DNA of 64,000 nucleotides from Acinetobacter sichuanensis (GCF_003024515.2 NZ_PYIX02000002.1:1-64000), one strand, 5' to 3'. Shown: positions 8,308-18,746, counted from the stretch's first letter. The notes: generated by a model from the letters alone, not told the origin. Program-made: numbers and translations.

Positions 8308-9246
8308 ATGGCAGAAACCAATATCCCTAAAGACATTGCTGATAATCTAAAAGGTATTTTCACCAATATTAATACTGACCGACTCAGTGAAATTGTGGTT
8401 GCAATTGTGCTGTGTTTTGTGGGTTTTTTATTGGCACGAATCATTTCAAATACCTTTATTCGAACCATTGGTACCAAGTTTAATGCGCATCAACGCTTGG
8501 TATGGCGACGAGGGATTTTTTATTTTATTTTCATGATTTTTGTGATGGCGAGTTTAAAAGAAGCAGGCTTTAAACTCAGTGTCTTTTTAGGCGCAGCAGG
8601 GATTTTGACCGTTGCTTTGGGTTTTGCCTCACAAACTTCAGCCTCAAATTTAATTAGTGGTTTGTTCTTGATTGGTGAGGGTTCTTTTGAAATTGGCGAT
8701 ACCATTCAGATCACATTAATTCGTGGGCATACCATTGAAGGTGAAGTGATTTCCATTGATTTGCTTTCTGTCAAACTGCTGACTTGGGATAATGTTTATG
8801 TACGCTTACCCAATGAACAACTCATTCGTGCGCCTGTACATAATTTATCAAAGTTTCCGATACGACGAATTCTCATTACTTTAGCCATTAATTTTCATGA
8901 AGACATCAACAAAGTACGTGAAGTATTACTTGATCTTGCTGATGATTATCCTTTGATTTTAGCTGACCCTAAACCGCGTTTAAGCGTCACCTCTTTTGGT
9001 GAATCTTCAATTGAGTTGCATTATGCATTATGGTGTAAACAAAATAATTATATGCAAGTTAAAGATGAAATCCATGAACAAATTCGCAATCGTTTTGTTG
9101 AAAATCAGATTGAAATTCCTGTGCCTAAAATTGGTTTTGTAGATCGCCCATTTACCCAACATAGCGCATTAGCCAATGAAGATGTTGATGCCTATACAAA
9201 TGCACAAGAATTAAAAATGCAAAAAAATCAAGATAAGTATTTATAA
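8308..9246 (+). CDS. MscS-family small-conductance mechanosensitive channel
   Basis: The protein has three N-terminal membrane segments within residues 30-135 and the pore-lining TM3 signature SVFLGAAGILTVALGFASQ, followed by the beta domain (GEGSFEIGDTI) and the cytoplasmic alpha/beta domain. Such channels open under membrane tension and release solutes during hypo-osmotic shock. The 312-residue length is close to E. coli MscS with a short C-terminal extension. AGAGG precedes the ATG, and the nine-base gap makes an operon with the DUF432 gene. A bidirectional terminator follows. Confidence 0.92.
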   Translation: MAETNIPKDIADNLKGIFTNINTDRLSEIVVAIVLCFVGFLLARIISNTFIRTIGTKFNAHQRLVWRRGIFYFIFMIFVMASLKEAGFKLSVFLGAAGILTVALGFASQTSASNLISGLFLIGEGSFEIGDTIQITLIRGHTIEGEVISIDLLSVKLLTWDNVYVRLPNEQLIRAPVHNLSKFPIRRILITLAINFHEDINKVREVLLDLADDYPLILADPKPRLSVTSFGESSIELHYALWCKQNNYMQVKDEIHEQIRNRFVENQIEIPVPKIGFVDRPFTQHSALANEDVDAYTNAQELKMQKNQDKYL

Positions 9247-9280
9247 ACACGCACAATTTTACTTAAAAAATGTAATCGGA

Positions 9281-9312
9281 AAAACCCTCTAAAATTTAGA
9301 GGGTTTTTATTT
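9281..9312. terminator. Bidirectional terminator between mscS and DUF2339 gene
   Basis: A nearly perfect palindrome, AAAACCCTCTAAA (9281-9293) with TTTAGAGGGTTTT (9295-9307), has a T-run on both strands. It serves the mscS operon on + and could also act on transcripts arriving from the DUF2339 gene on minus. Confidence 0.85.
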
Positions 9313-12021
9313 TTAATGATTTAATGCTTTTGTTTCAGGAATCGGTGCAATATAAGCAATGATAAGCATGACAAAACCTGCACCCAAGAAAGAAATAACA
9401 CGTGTTAATGTACCAATATGTGAGAGGTCAAGTAAGACTAATTTTAAGGTCACAAGCATTAAAATACTTCCGCCTAAAATCCATAAAGAGCGCATATCTT
9501 TCTTTGTTGCATAGCTCATGGTAATAAAAGCCAAACTCACCCAAAGCAAAGTAAAACTCAATTGAATTGTCGAGTTTTGCCAAATCTCAAGCGTATTATA
9601 TGGTGTAGACAAATAGACATGTAATGCTCGCAAAATCACATAACTACTCAACCAAAGTAAACTTAAAACCGATAACACAGCCACAATTCCACGATCCATC
9701 CCCTGTTTAAGTTGTAAGCTCAACATCCAAATAAAACCAAATAAAATCGCAATACTAATCAAGTCAAAAGGATTTAACACAGGAAGTAGATAAAACTGAA
9801 AAGGTTGTTGTGAAAATAATTGTGAACATACAATCCAGATGAGGATCAAAGCTAAACTACTTCGTGTTTGCCAAAACATCGTCCAATTCAAATTTTCTTT
9901 TTGGCTAAAACACCATGCACAGAATGCTAAAGGTAGGATCACCACACTGATATAAGGCAGAGCAGGCAAAATACTCAAACTCATCAAGCTTAAGCTCAAC
10001 AAAGTTCCCAAACTCACCCATTCTTTTTCAAGTTTTAAACCAACAGAAGGACGCAGCCATAACCATGTCAACAATGCGCCACTAAAGAAAATGCCTGCTT
10101 GTTCAATCGTATTTAACCAAAGGATACTGCCGTTTTCACTACGATGAATGACGAAGAATAATGCAAAAATATAAAGTGGGATCACCCCAATCCATTTTGG
10201 AATCAGCCATGACCATGATGCTTTACGCCATAACATCACGCTATTTAAAATGACATATAAGCCACTCATCAATATTAAGGTGAAAATATACTGAGATGAT
10301 CCTTCAAGATAATCCACCCATAAAAATAATTGCATAGCGGTTGCTGACAGCAACAACATACTCAAAAAAGTAATACTGCTATAGGTTAATTGTTGTTGAA
10401 ACTTTTCATGTGCATTGGCAAGTAAAACTACAGCAAAATAGCTGATACTAAGCACCCAATACATCAAACTTGGAAAATGTGCAGATTCAAATAAATAATA
10501 TAAGCTCGACAAGCCTGCAACCAGTAATAACGCACTTGCCAGATAACGACTCACTGTAGATTTTTGATATAAAGCAAATACAAAAATCAGTACACCTTCC
10601 ACCGCCCACCCCATCACACTCCATTCATCTTGTAAAAGAAGTGGCGGAATTAATGTGATAAAAATCAACATTAAACTAAAATAACTTTGCGAAATAATTT
10701 TGACGGTTTGATTGCGCTTCGCCAATAGATACAGCACTGCAAATAACACCGCAAATGCTAGACTCAGACTGGCTTGCCATACTGTTTTTTCAAAATAAAT
10801 CAAATATAAAAAAGTATAAGCAACCAATGGCGCACCAAAAATGAGGGCGATGTCTAAAGCAGGTTTTAACTGAAATTGTTGTACATCTTTTTGTGCGATC
10901 AGCTGACTAAAACGGAAACCTAACCAAATAAAAATGGCAGTATGTGCAAGCACCAAAAATGCCAAAGCATCATGTTGCTGCGTTTGCCCATGAATAAAGG
11001 CATAGCTTCCTGCAACAATGACAGTCATTAAAAATGCGATTTGATTGAGAATTTTCCACGGACGTAAAGTTGTTAAAATGGCAACACAGAAATTAATGAC
11101 CCAATAATACGCAACAAATTCTACTGCTGTTGCCGCTCGTACAGGCAAAGTAAAAGGTGCTACAGCGGCAATGACCATTGCCATTAAAGCCAATTCAATA
11201 CTCTGCTGTTTTAAACTTAAAGTCAGCGTGAGTGCCATGACCACAGCAAAACAGATACTCGCAACATAAATATTCGGAATGACATGATTGTAATAAGCAA
11301 AAAATAGCGTTAAAAATAGTCCTGCTAATCCAAGTCCTTCAAGTGCTAAAGCAAAACTTCTATTTTTATTCTGTAGAAAAACACCAATCCTTGTAAGCAC
11401 GAAGCTTAGTATTGCAACAATTGCCAGTTTTAAAGATAAACTGACCTGCCAATGTTCCGTTGCAAAACGCAGTAATAAAATAATCCCAATGACCAATACA
11501 ACAGTTGCGGCTTTTAAGACAGGATTGCCTTGAAAAATCCATTGTTTAATTTGCTGTATTAAACTCATTTCAGGATGAGTTTCAGATAACGGTTGGGTCG
11601 AATTTGAAATAACCGCAGTACTGTTTTCTGGTGTGATAGGTTGTTGCTGCACATGGTGCAGCTTTTCTTGTAATTGCTGTACAGAGCGCTCTAAACGTCT
11701 TAGCCACCTTAGAAAAAAGAAAATCCAACAGGTTAAACCCAAGCCTATCAGCCAACCCCATTGCAGGCTCATACCCACAACCGCAAGCAATGACGAAATA
11801 TAAAGCGGTACTTTTGAGGTAAACTGTAAAGTCAGATGTTGTTGCGCTGAAATATCAATCAAAGGCTTTTGCAAAGCATCGACATAATGCATCACGCTCA
11901 TCACAAATGCCAAACCGCAGACATAGGTCAATACTTCAATCTTTAAAAACCATGCTGAAACCGCAACAATCGTTAAGACCATTAACCAAATAATACGAAT
12001 CTCACTCTGCCCTTTGAGCAT
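9313..12021 (-). CDS. DUF2339 large integral membrane protein
   Basis: This 902-residue protein is almost entirely hydrophobic, with on the order of 20 or more membrane segments. An N-terminal pair of helices is followed by a coiled-coil-like stretch (LRRLERSVQQLQEKLHHVQQQ, about residues 105-125), then a long polytopic region. The segment GLFLTLFFAYYNHVIPNIY matches the DUF2339 family. Function is unknown. It faces mscS tail to tail and stands apart from polA, so it is probably transcribed alone. Codon use looks like its neighbours. Confidence 0.8.
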   Translation of the reverse strand: MLKGQSEIRIIWLMVLTIVAVSAWFLKIEVLTYVCGLAFVMSVMHYVDALQKPLIDISAQQHLTLQFTSKVPLYISSLLAVVGMSLQWGWLIGLGLTCWIFFFLRWLRRLERSVQQLQEKLHHVQQQPITPENSTAVISNSTQPLSETHPEMSLIQQIKQWIFQGNPVLKAATVVLVIGIILLLRFATEHWQVSLSLKLAIVAILSFVLTRIGVFLQNKNRSFALALEGLGLAGLFLTLFFAYYNHVIPNIYVASICFAVVMALTLTLSLKQQSIELALMAMVIAAVAPFTLPVRAATAVEFVAYYWVINFCVAILTTLRPWKILNQIAFLMTVIVAGSYAFIHGQTQQHDALAFLVLAHTAIFIWLGFRFSQLIAQKDVQQFQLKPALDIALIFGAPLVAYTFLYLIYFEKTVWQASLSLAFAVLFAVLYLLAKRNQTVKIISQSYFSLMLIFITLIPPLLLQDEWSVMGWAVEGVLIFVFALYQKSTVSRYLASALLLVAGLSSLYYLFESAHFPSLMYWVLSISYFAVVLLANAHEKFQQQLTYSSITFLSMLLLSATAMQLFLWVDYLEGSSQYIFTLILMSGLYVILNSVMLWRKASWSWLIPKWIGVIPLYIFALFFVIHRSENGSILWLNTIEQAGIFFSGALLTWLWLRPSVGLKLEKEWVSLGTLLSLSLMSLSILPALPYISVVILPLAFCAWCFSQKENLNWTMFWQTRSSLALILIWIVCSQLFSQQPFQFYLLPVLNPFDLISIAILFGFIWMLSLQLKQGMDRGIVAVLSVLSLLWLSSYVILRALHVYLSTPYNTLEIWQNSTIQLSFTLLWVSLAFITMSYATKKDMRSLWILGGSILMLVTLKLVLLDLSHIGTLTRVISFLGAGFVMLIIAYIAPIPETKALNH

Positions 12022-12183
12022 ATTTCTCTGTCTCTATCCTGAGTATTTGGATGATACAACAGTCAAACGCTGAGTTCTGATGAATTCATCAGATATTCGG
12101 TAACTATCGTTCTACATCATGATGCTATGCTCCTTTCCAAAATCACGTACAATACTGCTATTAATTGAATTAGGAATTTTGCA

Positions 12184-14943
12184 ATGCCACCATTTGTTTT
12201 GGTCGATGGGTCATACTTTTTATTTCGTGCCTTTCATGCACTACCACCATTAACCACCTCAACAGGTTTACAAACCAATGCAATTCGTGGTGCTATTTCT
12301 GCAATTCAAAAGTTAATGCGCCGTGTTCAACCTACGCATATGGCAGTGATTTTCGATACACCTGAACCTACTTTTCGTCATCAACTTTCACCGATTTATA
12401 AAGGTGATCGTCCAAGTATGCCTGACGAACTTGCTCAACAAATTCCTTATTTACATGCTTTAATTCGTGCGCTAGGTATTCCACTTCACATGCTACCTGG
12501 TGCAGAAGCGGATGATATTATTGGTACTTTAGCCAAACGTGCTGAAGCTGCGGGTCATCAAGTCCTGATCTCAACAGGTGATAAAGACATGGCACAGTTG
12601 GTCACTGAAAAAGTGACGCTTGAAGACAGTTTTAAAGATAAACCTATGAATATTGAAGGGGTCATTGAAAAATTTGGTGTACGTCCAGATCAGATCATTG
12701 ACTATTTAACCTTGATGGGCGATGCCTCAGACGGAATTAAAGGTGTCCCTGGTGTAGGTGCAAAAACAGCAGCCAAGCTTTTAAATGAATATGGCAATTT
12801 ACAAAATATTATTGCCAATGCTGACAATATTAAAGGTAAAGTTGGTTTAAATATTAAAGAAAACCAAGACGGTATTAAGCTTGATCACCAACTTGCAAGT
12901 ATTATTATCGACCTTGATATGGGCTTGACCTATGATGACTTGAAACTGACCGACCCAAATGTTGAAGAATTACGCAACCTTTATACTGAGTTAGAATTCC
13001 GTAATCAATTACAATCTTTAGATCATCCCAACAATCCAAACAGTACTGCGTATAAACAGACCTCAAAACAAATCGAAAAAACTGCACAAAATACTGAAAA
13101 AAATAATGATCAAGCCATTTCAAGTAGTGTTGATGATCAACTTGGACAAGCAACTTACCACACTATTTTAACTCAAGCGGATTGGGAGCAGTTTTTCAAG
13201 CGCTTAAGCACAGAAAAACGTTTTGCCATTGATACTGAAACCACCAGTTTAGATTATCGTGTTGCAGAAATAGTTGGTTTTTCAGTCGCTTTTGATGCGA
13301 AAGATGCCTATTACATTCCACTTGCACATGATTATGAAGGTGCGCCTGAACAACTAAATCGTGATGTAATTCTGCAACACATTAAACCTATTTTAGAAGA
13401 TGTAACTGTTGAAAAAATTGGACATCATTTAAAATATGATGCGCATATTTTTGAAAATCATGGTATCCATTTGCAAGGTTGGTATTTTGATACCATGTTG
13501 GCATCTTATGTCCTAAACTCAGTGGCGACTCGTCACGGTATGGATGATGTTGCACGTGTTTATTTAAGCCACTTGACCACAAGCTTCGAACAAATTGCAG
13601 GCAAAGGCGTAAAGCAAAAAACCTTTAATCAAATTGAGCTTGAAACTGCGGCGCATTATGCTGCCGAAGATGCACATGTGACCTATCGTTTATACGAAGT
13701 ACTCAATCGTAAGCTAAAAGAAATCCCTGAACTATCAGGTATTTTGCACAATATTGAAATGCCTGTTGCTCGCGTTCTCACGATAATGGAAGAAAATGGC
13801 ATTGCATTAAATCTGGCATTTTTAGACCAACTCAGTGTAGATTTTGCTGAAACCATTCAAAACCTTGAAAACCAAATTATTGAAATCGCAGGCGAATCTT
13901 TTAATGTCGGCTCACCAAAGCAAGTGGGTGAAGTCTTATTTGAAAAATTAGGCTTAAAAGGTGGTAAGAAAACAGCTACAGGTCAATACAGTACGTCTGA
14001 AGCAATTTTAGAAAAAATTGATCATCCTATTACCTCATTAATTATTGAATATCGTGGTTTAACCAAACTCAAAAGTACTTATACCGAAGGTTTATCTAAA
14101 CAAGCCAATAATGAAACGCATCGTGTACACACCAGTTATCATCAAGCATTAACGGCTACAGGTCGCTTATCTTCGACCGATCCAAACTTACAAAATATTC
14201 CTGTTCGTGAAGAGATTGGACGTCAAATTCGTAAAGCATTTATTGCGCCTCAAGGTCGCGTATTACTTGCAGCCGATTATTCACAAATTGAACTGCGTTT
14301 AATGGCACATTTTTCCCAAGATGAAGCTTTGGTTCATGCTTTTAATCATGGGCAAGATGTACACCGTCGTACGGCATCAGAAGTTTTGGGTGTTGCACTT
14401 GAAGATGTCACCAATGATCAACGTCGCCAAGCCAAAGCGGTTAACTTTGGTCTGCTTTATGGTATGTCTGAATTTGGTTTGATTCGTCAACTTGGCTTTA
14501 CCCGTGAAGAATCACAAAACTATATCAAACAATATTTCCATCGCTATCCAGGCATTTATGAGTATATGCAACGTACTCGTCAAGTGGCTTCAGAACAAGG
14601 TTTTGTCGAAACCATTATGGGGCGTCGTCTTTACACACCTGATATTGATGCACGAAATATGATGGTGCGTAAAGCGGCTGAACGTGCAGCAATCAATGCG
14701 CCACTACAAGGTTCTGCCGCTGAAATCATTAAAATGGCAATGATTGAAGTTGATAAAATCTTACCGAAAGATCAAGCCAAACTTCTACTCCAAGTCCACG
14801 ATGAATTGGTCTTTGAAGTCGATGAAGTGATTGCTGATGAATTAGCAAAACAGATTCAGGACGTCATGCAAAAAGTGTGTACCTTATCTGTGCCTTTGTT
14901 GGTTGAAGTCGGCAAAGGCAACAATTGGGATGAAGCGCATTAA
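12184..14943 (+). CDS. polA: DNA polymerase I
   Basis: The protein performs Okazaki-fragment processing and repair synthesis. It has all three activities. The 5'-3' exonuclease (residues 1 to about 280) begins FVLVDGSYFLFRAFHALPP and contains the H3TH motif GVPGVGAKTAAKLL. The 3'-5' proofreading domain has D350 and E352 in FAIDTETTSLD, so it is likely active. The polymerase domain has motif A (LLAADYSQIELRLMAHFS) and motif C (VHDELVFEV, with H872, D873 and E874). A polar linker of about 40 residues (280-320) separates the first two. The 919-residue length is normal. AGGA precedes the ATG. Confidence 0.98.
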   Translation: MPPFVLVDGSYFLFRAFHALPPLTTSTGLQTNAIRGAISAIQKLMRRVQPTHMAVIFDTPEPTFRHQLSPIYKGDRPSMPDELAQQIPYLHALIRALGIPLHMLPGAEADDIIGTLAKRAEAAGHQVLISTGDKDMAQLVTEKVTLEDSFKDKPMNIEGVIEKFGVRPDQIIDYLTLMGDASDGIKGVPGVGAKTAAKLLNEYGNLQNIIANADNIKGKVGLNIKENQDGIKLDHQLASIIIDLDMGLTYDDLKLTDPNVEELRNLYTELEFRNQLQSLDHPNNPNSTAYKQTSKQIEKTAQNTEKNNDQAISSSVDDQLGQATYHTILTQADWEQFFKRLSTEKRFAIDTETTSLDYRVAEIVGFSVAFDAKDAYYIPLAHDYEGAPEQLNRDVILQHIKPILEDVTVEKIGHHLKYDAHIFENHGIHLQGWYFDTMLASYVLNSVATRHGMDDVARVYLSHLTTSFEQIAGKGVKQKTFNQIELETAAHYAAEDAHVTYRLYEVLNRKLKEIPELSGILHNIEMPVARVLTIMEENGIALNLAFLDQLSVDFAETIQNLENQIIEIAGESFNVGSPKQVGEVLFEKLGLKGGKKTATGQYSTSEAILEKIDHPITSLIIEYRGLTKLKSTYTEGLSKQANNETHRVHTSYHQALTATGRLSSTDPNLQNIPVREEIGRQIRKAFIAPQGRVLLAADYSQIELRLMAHFSQDEALVHAFNHGQDVHRRTASEVLGVALEDVTNDQRRQAKAVNFGLLYGMSEFGLIRQLGFTREESQNYIKQYFHRYPGIYEYMQRTRQVASEQGFVETIMGRRLYTPDIDARNMMVRKAAERAAINAPLQGSAAEIIKMAMIEVDKILPKDQAKLLLQVHDELVFEVDEVIADELAKQIQDVMQKVCTLSVPLLVEVGKGNNWDEAH

Positions 14944-14956
14944 ACTTGAAATAAGT

Positions 14957-14991
14957 TCCCTCTCCTCTCAGGAGAGGGTTAGGGAGAGGTG
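14957..14991 (+). repeat. Palindromic REP-like element with TTAGGG tail
   Basis: An 8-bp stem, CCCTCTCC (14958-14965) and GGAGAGGG (14971-14978), is followed by TTAGGGAGAGGTG. A decayed copy lies after the acyl-CoA synthetase (41161-41195), and related stem-plus-tail units form an inverted pair between pheS and pheT. The same design at three intergenic sites argues for a dispersed repeat family rather than a plain terminator. Confidence 0.65.
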
Positions 14992-15122
14992 AGCTGTAAA
15001 AATAAGAAGCTATGCCTAGTGAAGCCTCTTTTCCACTAGCCCCCAATGAAGTTCAATAGAACACCACATTTGAATACTTGAATAGTCATCATCCTCAATT
15101 CACTTCATAAATCTTCAGTAAT

Positions 15123-15153
15123 AAAAAAGGACTCAATCGAGTCCTTTTTTATT
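15123..15153. terminator. Bidirectional terminator between polA and yggT
   Basis: A 12-base perfect stem, AAAAAAGGACTC (15123-15134) with GAGTCCTTTTTT (15139-15150), has loop AATC. T-runs on both strands serve the convergent polA and proC-yggT transcripts. Confidence 0.9.
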
Positions 15154-15166
15154 TTCAATCAATAAA

Positions 15167-15736
15167 TTACAAACCTGTTAATAAAACCTTTGCAACTTCA
15201 TTCATTAAAATTTCAGCAATATACAACGCAAGAAATGCCAAAATCGGAGAAAGATCAATCATTCCCATATTTGGCATGATTTTACGAAATGGTGCTAATA
15301 ATGGCTCAGCGAGTTCTTGGATCACTTCAATATAAGGTGAACGAGATTGGGTAAACATCACCACCCAACTTAAAATAATCGTTGCAAAAATTAAATAACG
15401 ACAGAAGCGAATCAAATCCTGAATCATGGTGACAAAAGTCAAAATCAATAAATGTACTGGGCTATTTGGCATAGCACCTTGTAAATACATGATTCCAAAA
15501 ATTTTCAATAAATACAGAACAATCAACAACGCTAAAGCTGCAGTATTGACTCGTCCTTTGGCAATTGTCGGGAAAATACGACTAAAAATATCAACAATTT
15601 TAGTCGCTTTTACTGTAGAAAGAACCACAGGATTATATGGACTCACCATTGCCAATTGCATTAAAAAACGAAAGAATACCAGCAAAATTGCGACGTTAAT
15701 AATAATGCCAAAAATCTGCGCAGAATTTGCACCCAT
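15167..15736 (-). CDS. YggT family membrane protein
   Basis: The 189-residue protein has two YggT repeats, each with paired membrane helices; the second copy shows the typical ending LAFLALYIAEILMNEVAKVLL. YggT proteins are inner-membrane proteins of poorly defined role. In many bacteria they sit, as here, beside proC, and they have been linked to osmotic or cation tolerance and to membrane-protein quality control. It lies 38 bases downstream of proC and ends just before the bidirectional terminator, so it is the last gene of this operon. Confidence 0.88.
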   Translation of the reverse strand: MGANSAQIFGIIINVAILLVFFRFLMQLAMVSPYNPVVLSTVKATKIVDIFSRIFPTIAKGRVNTAALALLIVLYLLKIFGIMYLQGAMPNSPVHLLILTFVTMIQDLIRFCRYLIFATIILSWVVMFTQSRSPYIEVIQELAEPLLAPFRKIMPNMGMIDLSPILAFLALYIAEILMNEVAKVLLTGL

Positions 15737-15774
15737 ATTGGAATATTCCTAAATAAAATCAATAATTAAATCAA

Positions 15775-16605
15775 TTATTTCGTACTATCACTTAATTCTT
15801 GTGCTAATTCTTGACTACGTTTTTGAGCAGCAGCAAGCGCAGTTTGAATATTTTGTGAAATTTGTGCACGATCAAAAACTTCTAATGCAGCCTGAGTTGT
15901 TCCATTCGGAGAAGTCACATTTTTGCGTAACTCCGAAGGACTATTTGCACTGGTAATTGCCATTTGTGCAGCACCCAAAGCTGTTTGTAATGTCAAAGCT
16001 GTTGCGACTTTTTCATCCAAGCCCATATTTTTTCCTGCACGAATCATACTTTCCATCATATAGAAAAAGTATGCAGGACCAGAGCCAGAAACAGCAGTAA
16101 CAGCATCAATTTGTACTTCAGTATTGACCCAAATGGTTAAACCTGTCGCTGCTAAAACTTGACTGGCTAATTCACGATCTGCACGAGCAACATTGTCATT
16201 CGCAAACAAACCATGTGCGCCTGTTTGTACCAATGCAGGTGTATTTGGCATCACACGAACAATACGATCTGTTCCTGTTAAAAGCGCAATCGTCTCAATT
16301 TCAGCACCAGCGACAATTGAAACCACCAACTTATTGTCAAATAAACCATGCAATGGCTTTAATAAAGCACCTAAAACTTGAGGTTTTACAGCAAGAACAA
16401 CGACATCTGCTGTTTCAATTGCTGCAACATTATCATCAGTTACATGTACATCTTTCTCTTGTAATAACTCACGGATTTTTTCTACGGGGTCAGAAACTGT
16501 AATCCGTGTTGCAGGCAGTCCACGGGTAATCAAGCCACCAATTAGGGCTTGAGCCATATTTCCACCACCAATGAAAGTAATATTACAATTTAAAGCTGCA
16601 CTCAT
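15775..16605 (-). CDS. proC: Pyrroline-5-carboxylate reductase
   Basis: ProC catalyses the last step of proline synthesis, reducing pyrroline-5-carboxylate with NAD(P)H. The N-terminal Rossmann motif reads FIGGGNMAQALIGGL. Further family motifs are VVLAVKPQVL, RVMPNTPALV and AVSGSGPAYFFYMMESM. The 276-residue length is standard. It lies 30 bases after tilS and 38 before yggT on the minus strand, consistent with cotranscription. Confidence 0.96.
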   Translation of the reverse strand: MSAALNCNITFIGGGNMAQALIGGLITRGLPATRITVSDPVEKIRELLQEKDVHVTDDNVAAIETADVVVLAVKPQVLGALLKPLHGLFDNKLVVSIVAGAEIETIALLTGTDRIVRVMPNTPALVQTGAHGLFANDNVARADRELASQVLAATGLTIWVNTEVQIDAVTAVSGSGPAYFFYMMESMIRAGKNMGLDEKVATALTLQTALGAAQMAITSANSPSELRKNVTSPNGTTQAALEVFDRAQISQNIQTALAAAQKRSQELAQELSDSTK

Positions 16606-16635
16606 GAATTTCGCTCGACGTTTAACGCTTTCTCG

Positions 16636-17985
16636 CTAAGAAACTAAATTCGGTTGCCAACCATTGACTTCAACATAGTCAGATTGAGCCAACCAAAACC
16701 CATTCGGTGTAAAAACACCAAGCATAACATTATCTATGCTTAATATTTGAATTGTATGACGCATCCATGGAAAAATATGTGCATCTTGAATTGCTTTTTT
16801 TAATGCCCAAGTACCCACTCTGCCATAAAGATGGATTTTTTCTCCACCTCTACGATGATTCAGTTCTAATTTTTTTCTGAGTAAAGAATAGGATAACCCG
16901 ACTTTTTGTACTTGAATCTGAAAATCTCCAGAAGCTACAGAAATTTTTTGCTCTAAATCACATTCTAAATTTTGTGCAACAAAAGGTTGTTCTTTTTTAC
17001 TCTCTAAATATATTTCAGCATCTAAACGATATAAAAACTGTCGAAAGCGTACATAATAATATTCATTCCAATGTAAAGCAGCTTGAGCATCTGATTTAGA
17101 TAAAATGACTTCTTGTTGTAAACGTTGCACCATTTCAAAGCTAGGACGATATGTATCTTGACCTTTCATCCACGCCGATAAAAGCTGCCTTTGTCGCGCA
17201 GAGGTTAATCCATTTAATTTTGCTAAATCGAGTCGATTTTCATGCGTACATACAGCCAAATCTTGCTGCAAAATATCGGTTAAAATTTCTTGTGCATCCT
17301 GCATCAAATAACTTGTACGTGCCAATGCTTGTTGCATTTTAGGATAGCGACTTTGCAAAATATTCCAAAGTTCATGTCTACACCATGCACGATCATAATG
17401 TGTATCCATATTCGTTGGGTCATCAACATAAGGTAAAGAGCTTTGCTCTGCCCATTGGCAAATTTGCTCACGAGAAATATCTAATAACGGGCGCCAAAGT
17501 GTTAAATTTTCTCGCTCATCAATCACTTTCATTGCACTTAAACCAGACACGCCAGCGCCTGACAACAAACGCAACATGACTGTTTCTGCCTGATCTTGCT
17601 GATGATGAGCAAGTACTAAAATATCATTTGGATGAAGATGTTTTTGATAAGCTTGATAACGTGCAGCACGAGCTTGATTTTCTAAGTTACCCTCAGCAAC
17701 TTGTACATGTTCTACAATATAAGGAATATTTAACTGCTGACATTGTTCAGCAACAAAAATAGCCCAATCATCATTTGCAGCTTGTAATTGATGATTAATA
17801 TAAATTGCTCGAATTTGCTGAGGACACAACACTGCCATTAAATAAAGCAACAGCATGGAATCCATGCCGCCGCTACACCCAATAAGAAATTGAGTATTTT
17901 TTGGAAATTGAAGGAGTTGTGTTAAGAAACGAGTCCTAAATTGTCGCTGCCAAACTTCATTAAACGCTGGTAACGTGCTTCGCAT
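16636..17985 (-). CDS. tilS: tRNA(Ile)-lysidine synthase
   Basis: TilS modifies C34 of the CAU-anticodon tRNA-Ile to lysidine so that it reads AUA codons. The PP-loop ATP-binding motif is SGGMDS at residues 38-43, followed by [21 protein letters not shown]. The 449-residue length includes the central and C-terminal substrate domains. The start at 17985 lies inside accA, a 64-base overlap with the accA 3' end. No alternative ATG occurs before the PP-loop and GAAGAG precedes this ATG, so the overlap seems real and implies translational coupling. Confidence 0.95.
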   Translation of the reverse strand: MRSTLPAFNEVWQRQFRTRFLTQLLQFPKNTQFLIGCSGGMDSMLLLYLMAVLCPQQIRAIYINHQLQAANDDWAIFVAEQCQQLNIPYIVEHVQVAEGNLENQARAARYQAYQKHLHPNDILVLAHHQQDQAETVMLRLLSGAGVSGLSAMKVIDERENLTLWRPLLDISREQICQWAEQSSLPYVDDPTNMDTHYDRAWCRHELWNILQSRYPKMQQALARTSYLMQDAQEILTDILQQDLAVCTHENRLDLAKLNGLTSARQRQLLSAWMKGQDTYRPSFEMVQRLQQEVILSKSDAQAALHWNEYYYVRFRQFLYRLDAEIYLESKKEQPFVAQNLECDLEQKISVASGDFQIQVQKVGLSYSLLRKKLELNHRRGGEKIHLYGRVGTWALKKAIQDAHIFPWMRHTIQILSIDNVMLGVFTPNGFWLAQSDYVEVNGWQPNLVS

Positions 17986-18746
17986 CGCTCTTCTGCACTC
18001 ATTGCTTGTAATTCATCAAGCGATTGTTTTAACACATCTTTAAGCTTTTCCATAACATCTAATGGTTGTAAATGTGCCCCTTCGCCTTCGTCAACAACAT
18101 ATTCGACTATACCCATTTTTTGTAGCTTATCAGCAGTTAAGGCTAAAGCATCACTCGCCTGTTCTGCCTTTTCTGCTGTTTTCCATAAAATAGAAGCACA
18201 ACCTTCTGGAGAAATAACCGAATAAATACTGTGAGAAAGCATAATCACACGATCAGCTACACCGATACCAAGTGCACCACCTGAACCACCTTCACCTAAA
18301 ACAGTAGCAATAACAGGAACTTTCAAGCTGGAAAGCTGGGCTAAACTACTTGCAATCGCTTCTGCTTGACCACGTTCTTCTGCACCAACCCCAGGATATG
18401 CACCCATCGTATCGATAAAAGTAAAAACAGGTAAATTAAAACGTTCAGCCATATCAAGTAAACGTTGTGATTTACGGTAGCCCTCAGGATTACTCATCCC
18501 AAAATTGTGCTGTAACTTTTCACGGGTACTACGACCACGATGTTGACCTACGATCATGACAGCTTGACCGTTAAAACGCGCTAAGCCACCGACCATTGCA
18601 CCATCATCACCATATAGACGATCACCATGCAAAGCATCAAATTCTGTAAAGATTTCGCCTACATAATCCAAAAATTGCGGACGCTCTGGATGACGTGCAA
18701 TTTGAACCGTTTTCCAAGCTTTAGATTGAGCAGCTTTATTTTTCAT
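17922..18746 (-). CDS. accA: Acetyl-CoA carboxylase carboxyltransferase subunit alpha
   Basis: AccA with AccD transfers the carboxyl group from carboxybiotin to acetyl-CoA, committing carbon to fatty-acid synthesis. Family motifs include [63 protein letters not shown] and [16 protein letters not shown] start at the ATG at 18746 ([23 protein letters not shown]), giving 274 residues. An upstream in-frame ATG at 18782 would add 12 residues with no family resemblance. Either way the roughly 45-residue N-terminal helical segment of E. coli AccA is missing. It lies between ppx and tilS on the same strand. Confidence 0.95.
   Translation of the reverse strand: MKNKAAQSKAWKTVQIARHPERPQFLDYVGEIFTEFDALHGDRLYGDDGAMVGGLARFNGQAVMIVGQHRGRSTREKLQHNFGMSNPEGYRKSQRLLDMAERFNLPVFTFIDTMGAYPGVGAEERGQAEAIASSLAQLSSLKVPVIATVLGEGGSGGALGIGVADRVIMLSHSIYSVISPEGCASILWKTAEKAEQASDALALTADKLQKMGIVEYVVDEGEGAHLQPLDVMEKLKDVLKQSLDELQAMSAEERCEARYQRLMKFGSDNLGLVS

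Noticed and set aside
15426..15752. 108-codon plus-strand frame opposite yggT
   Set aside because: It is antisense to a well-supported membrane protein with no recognisable features.
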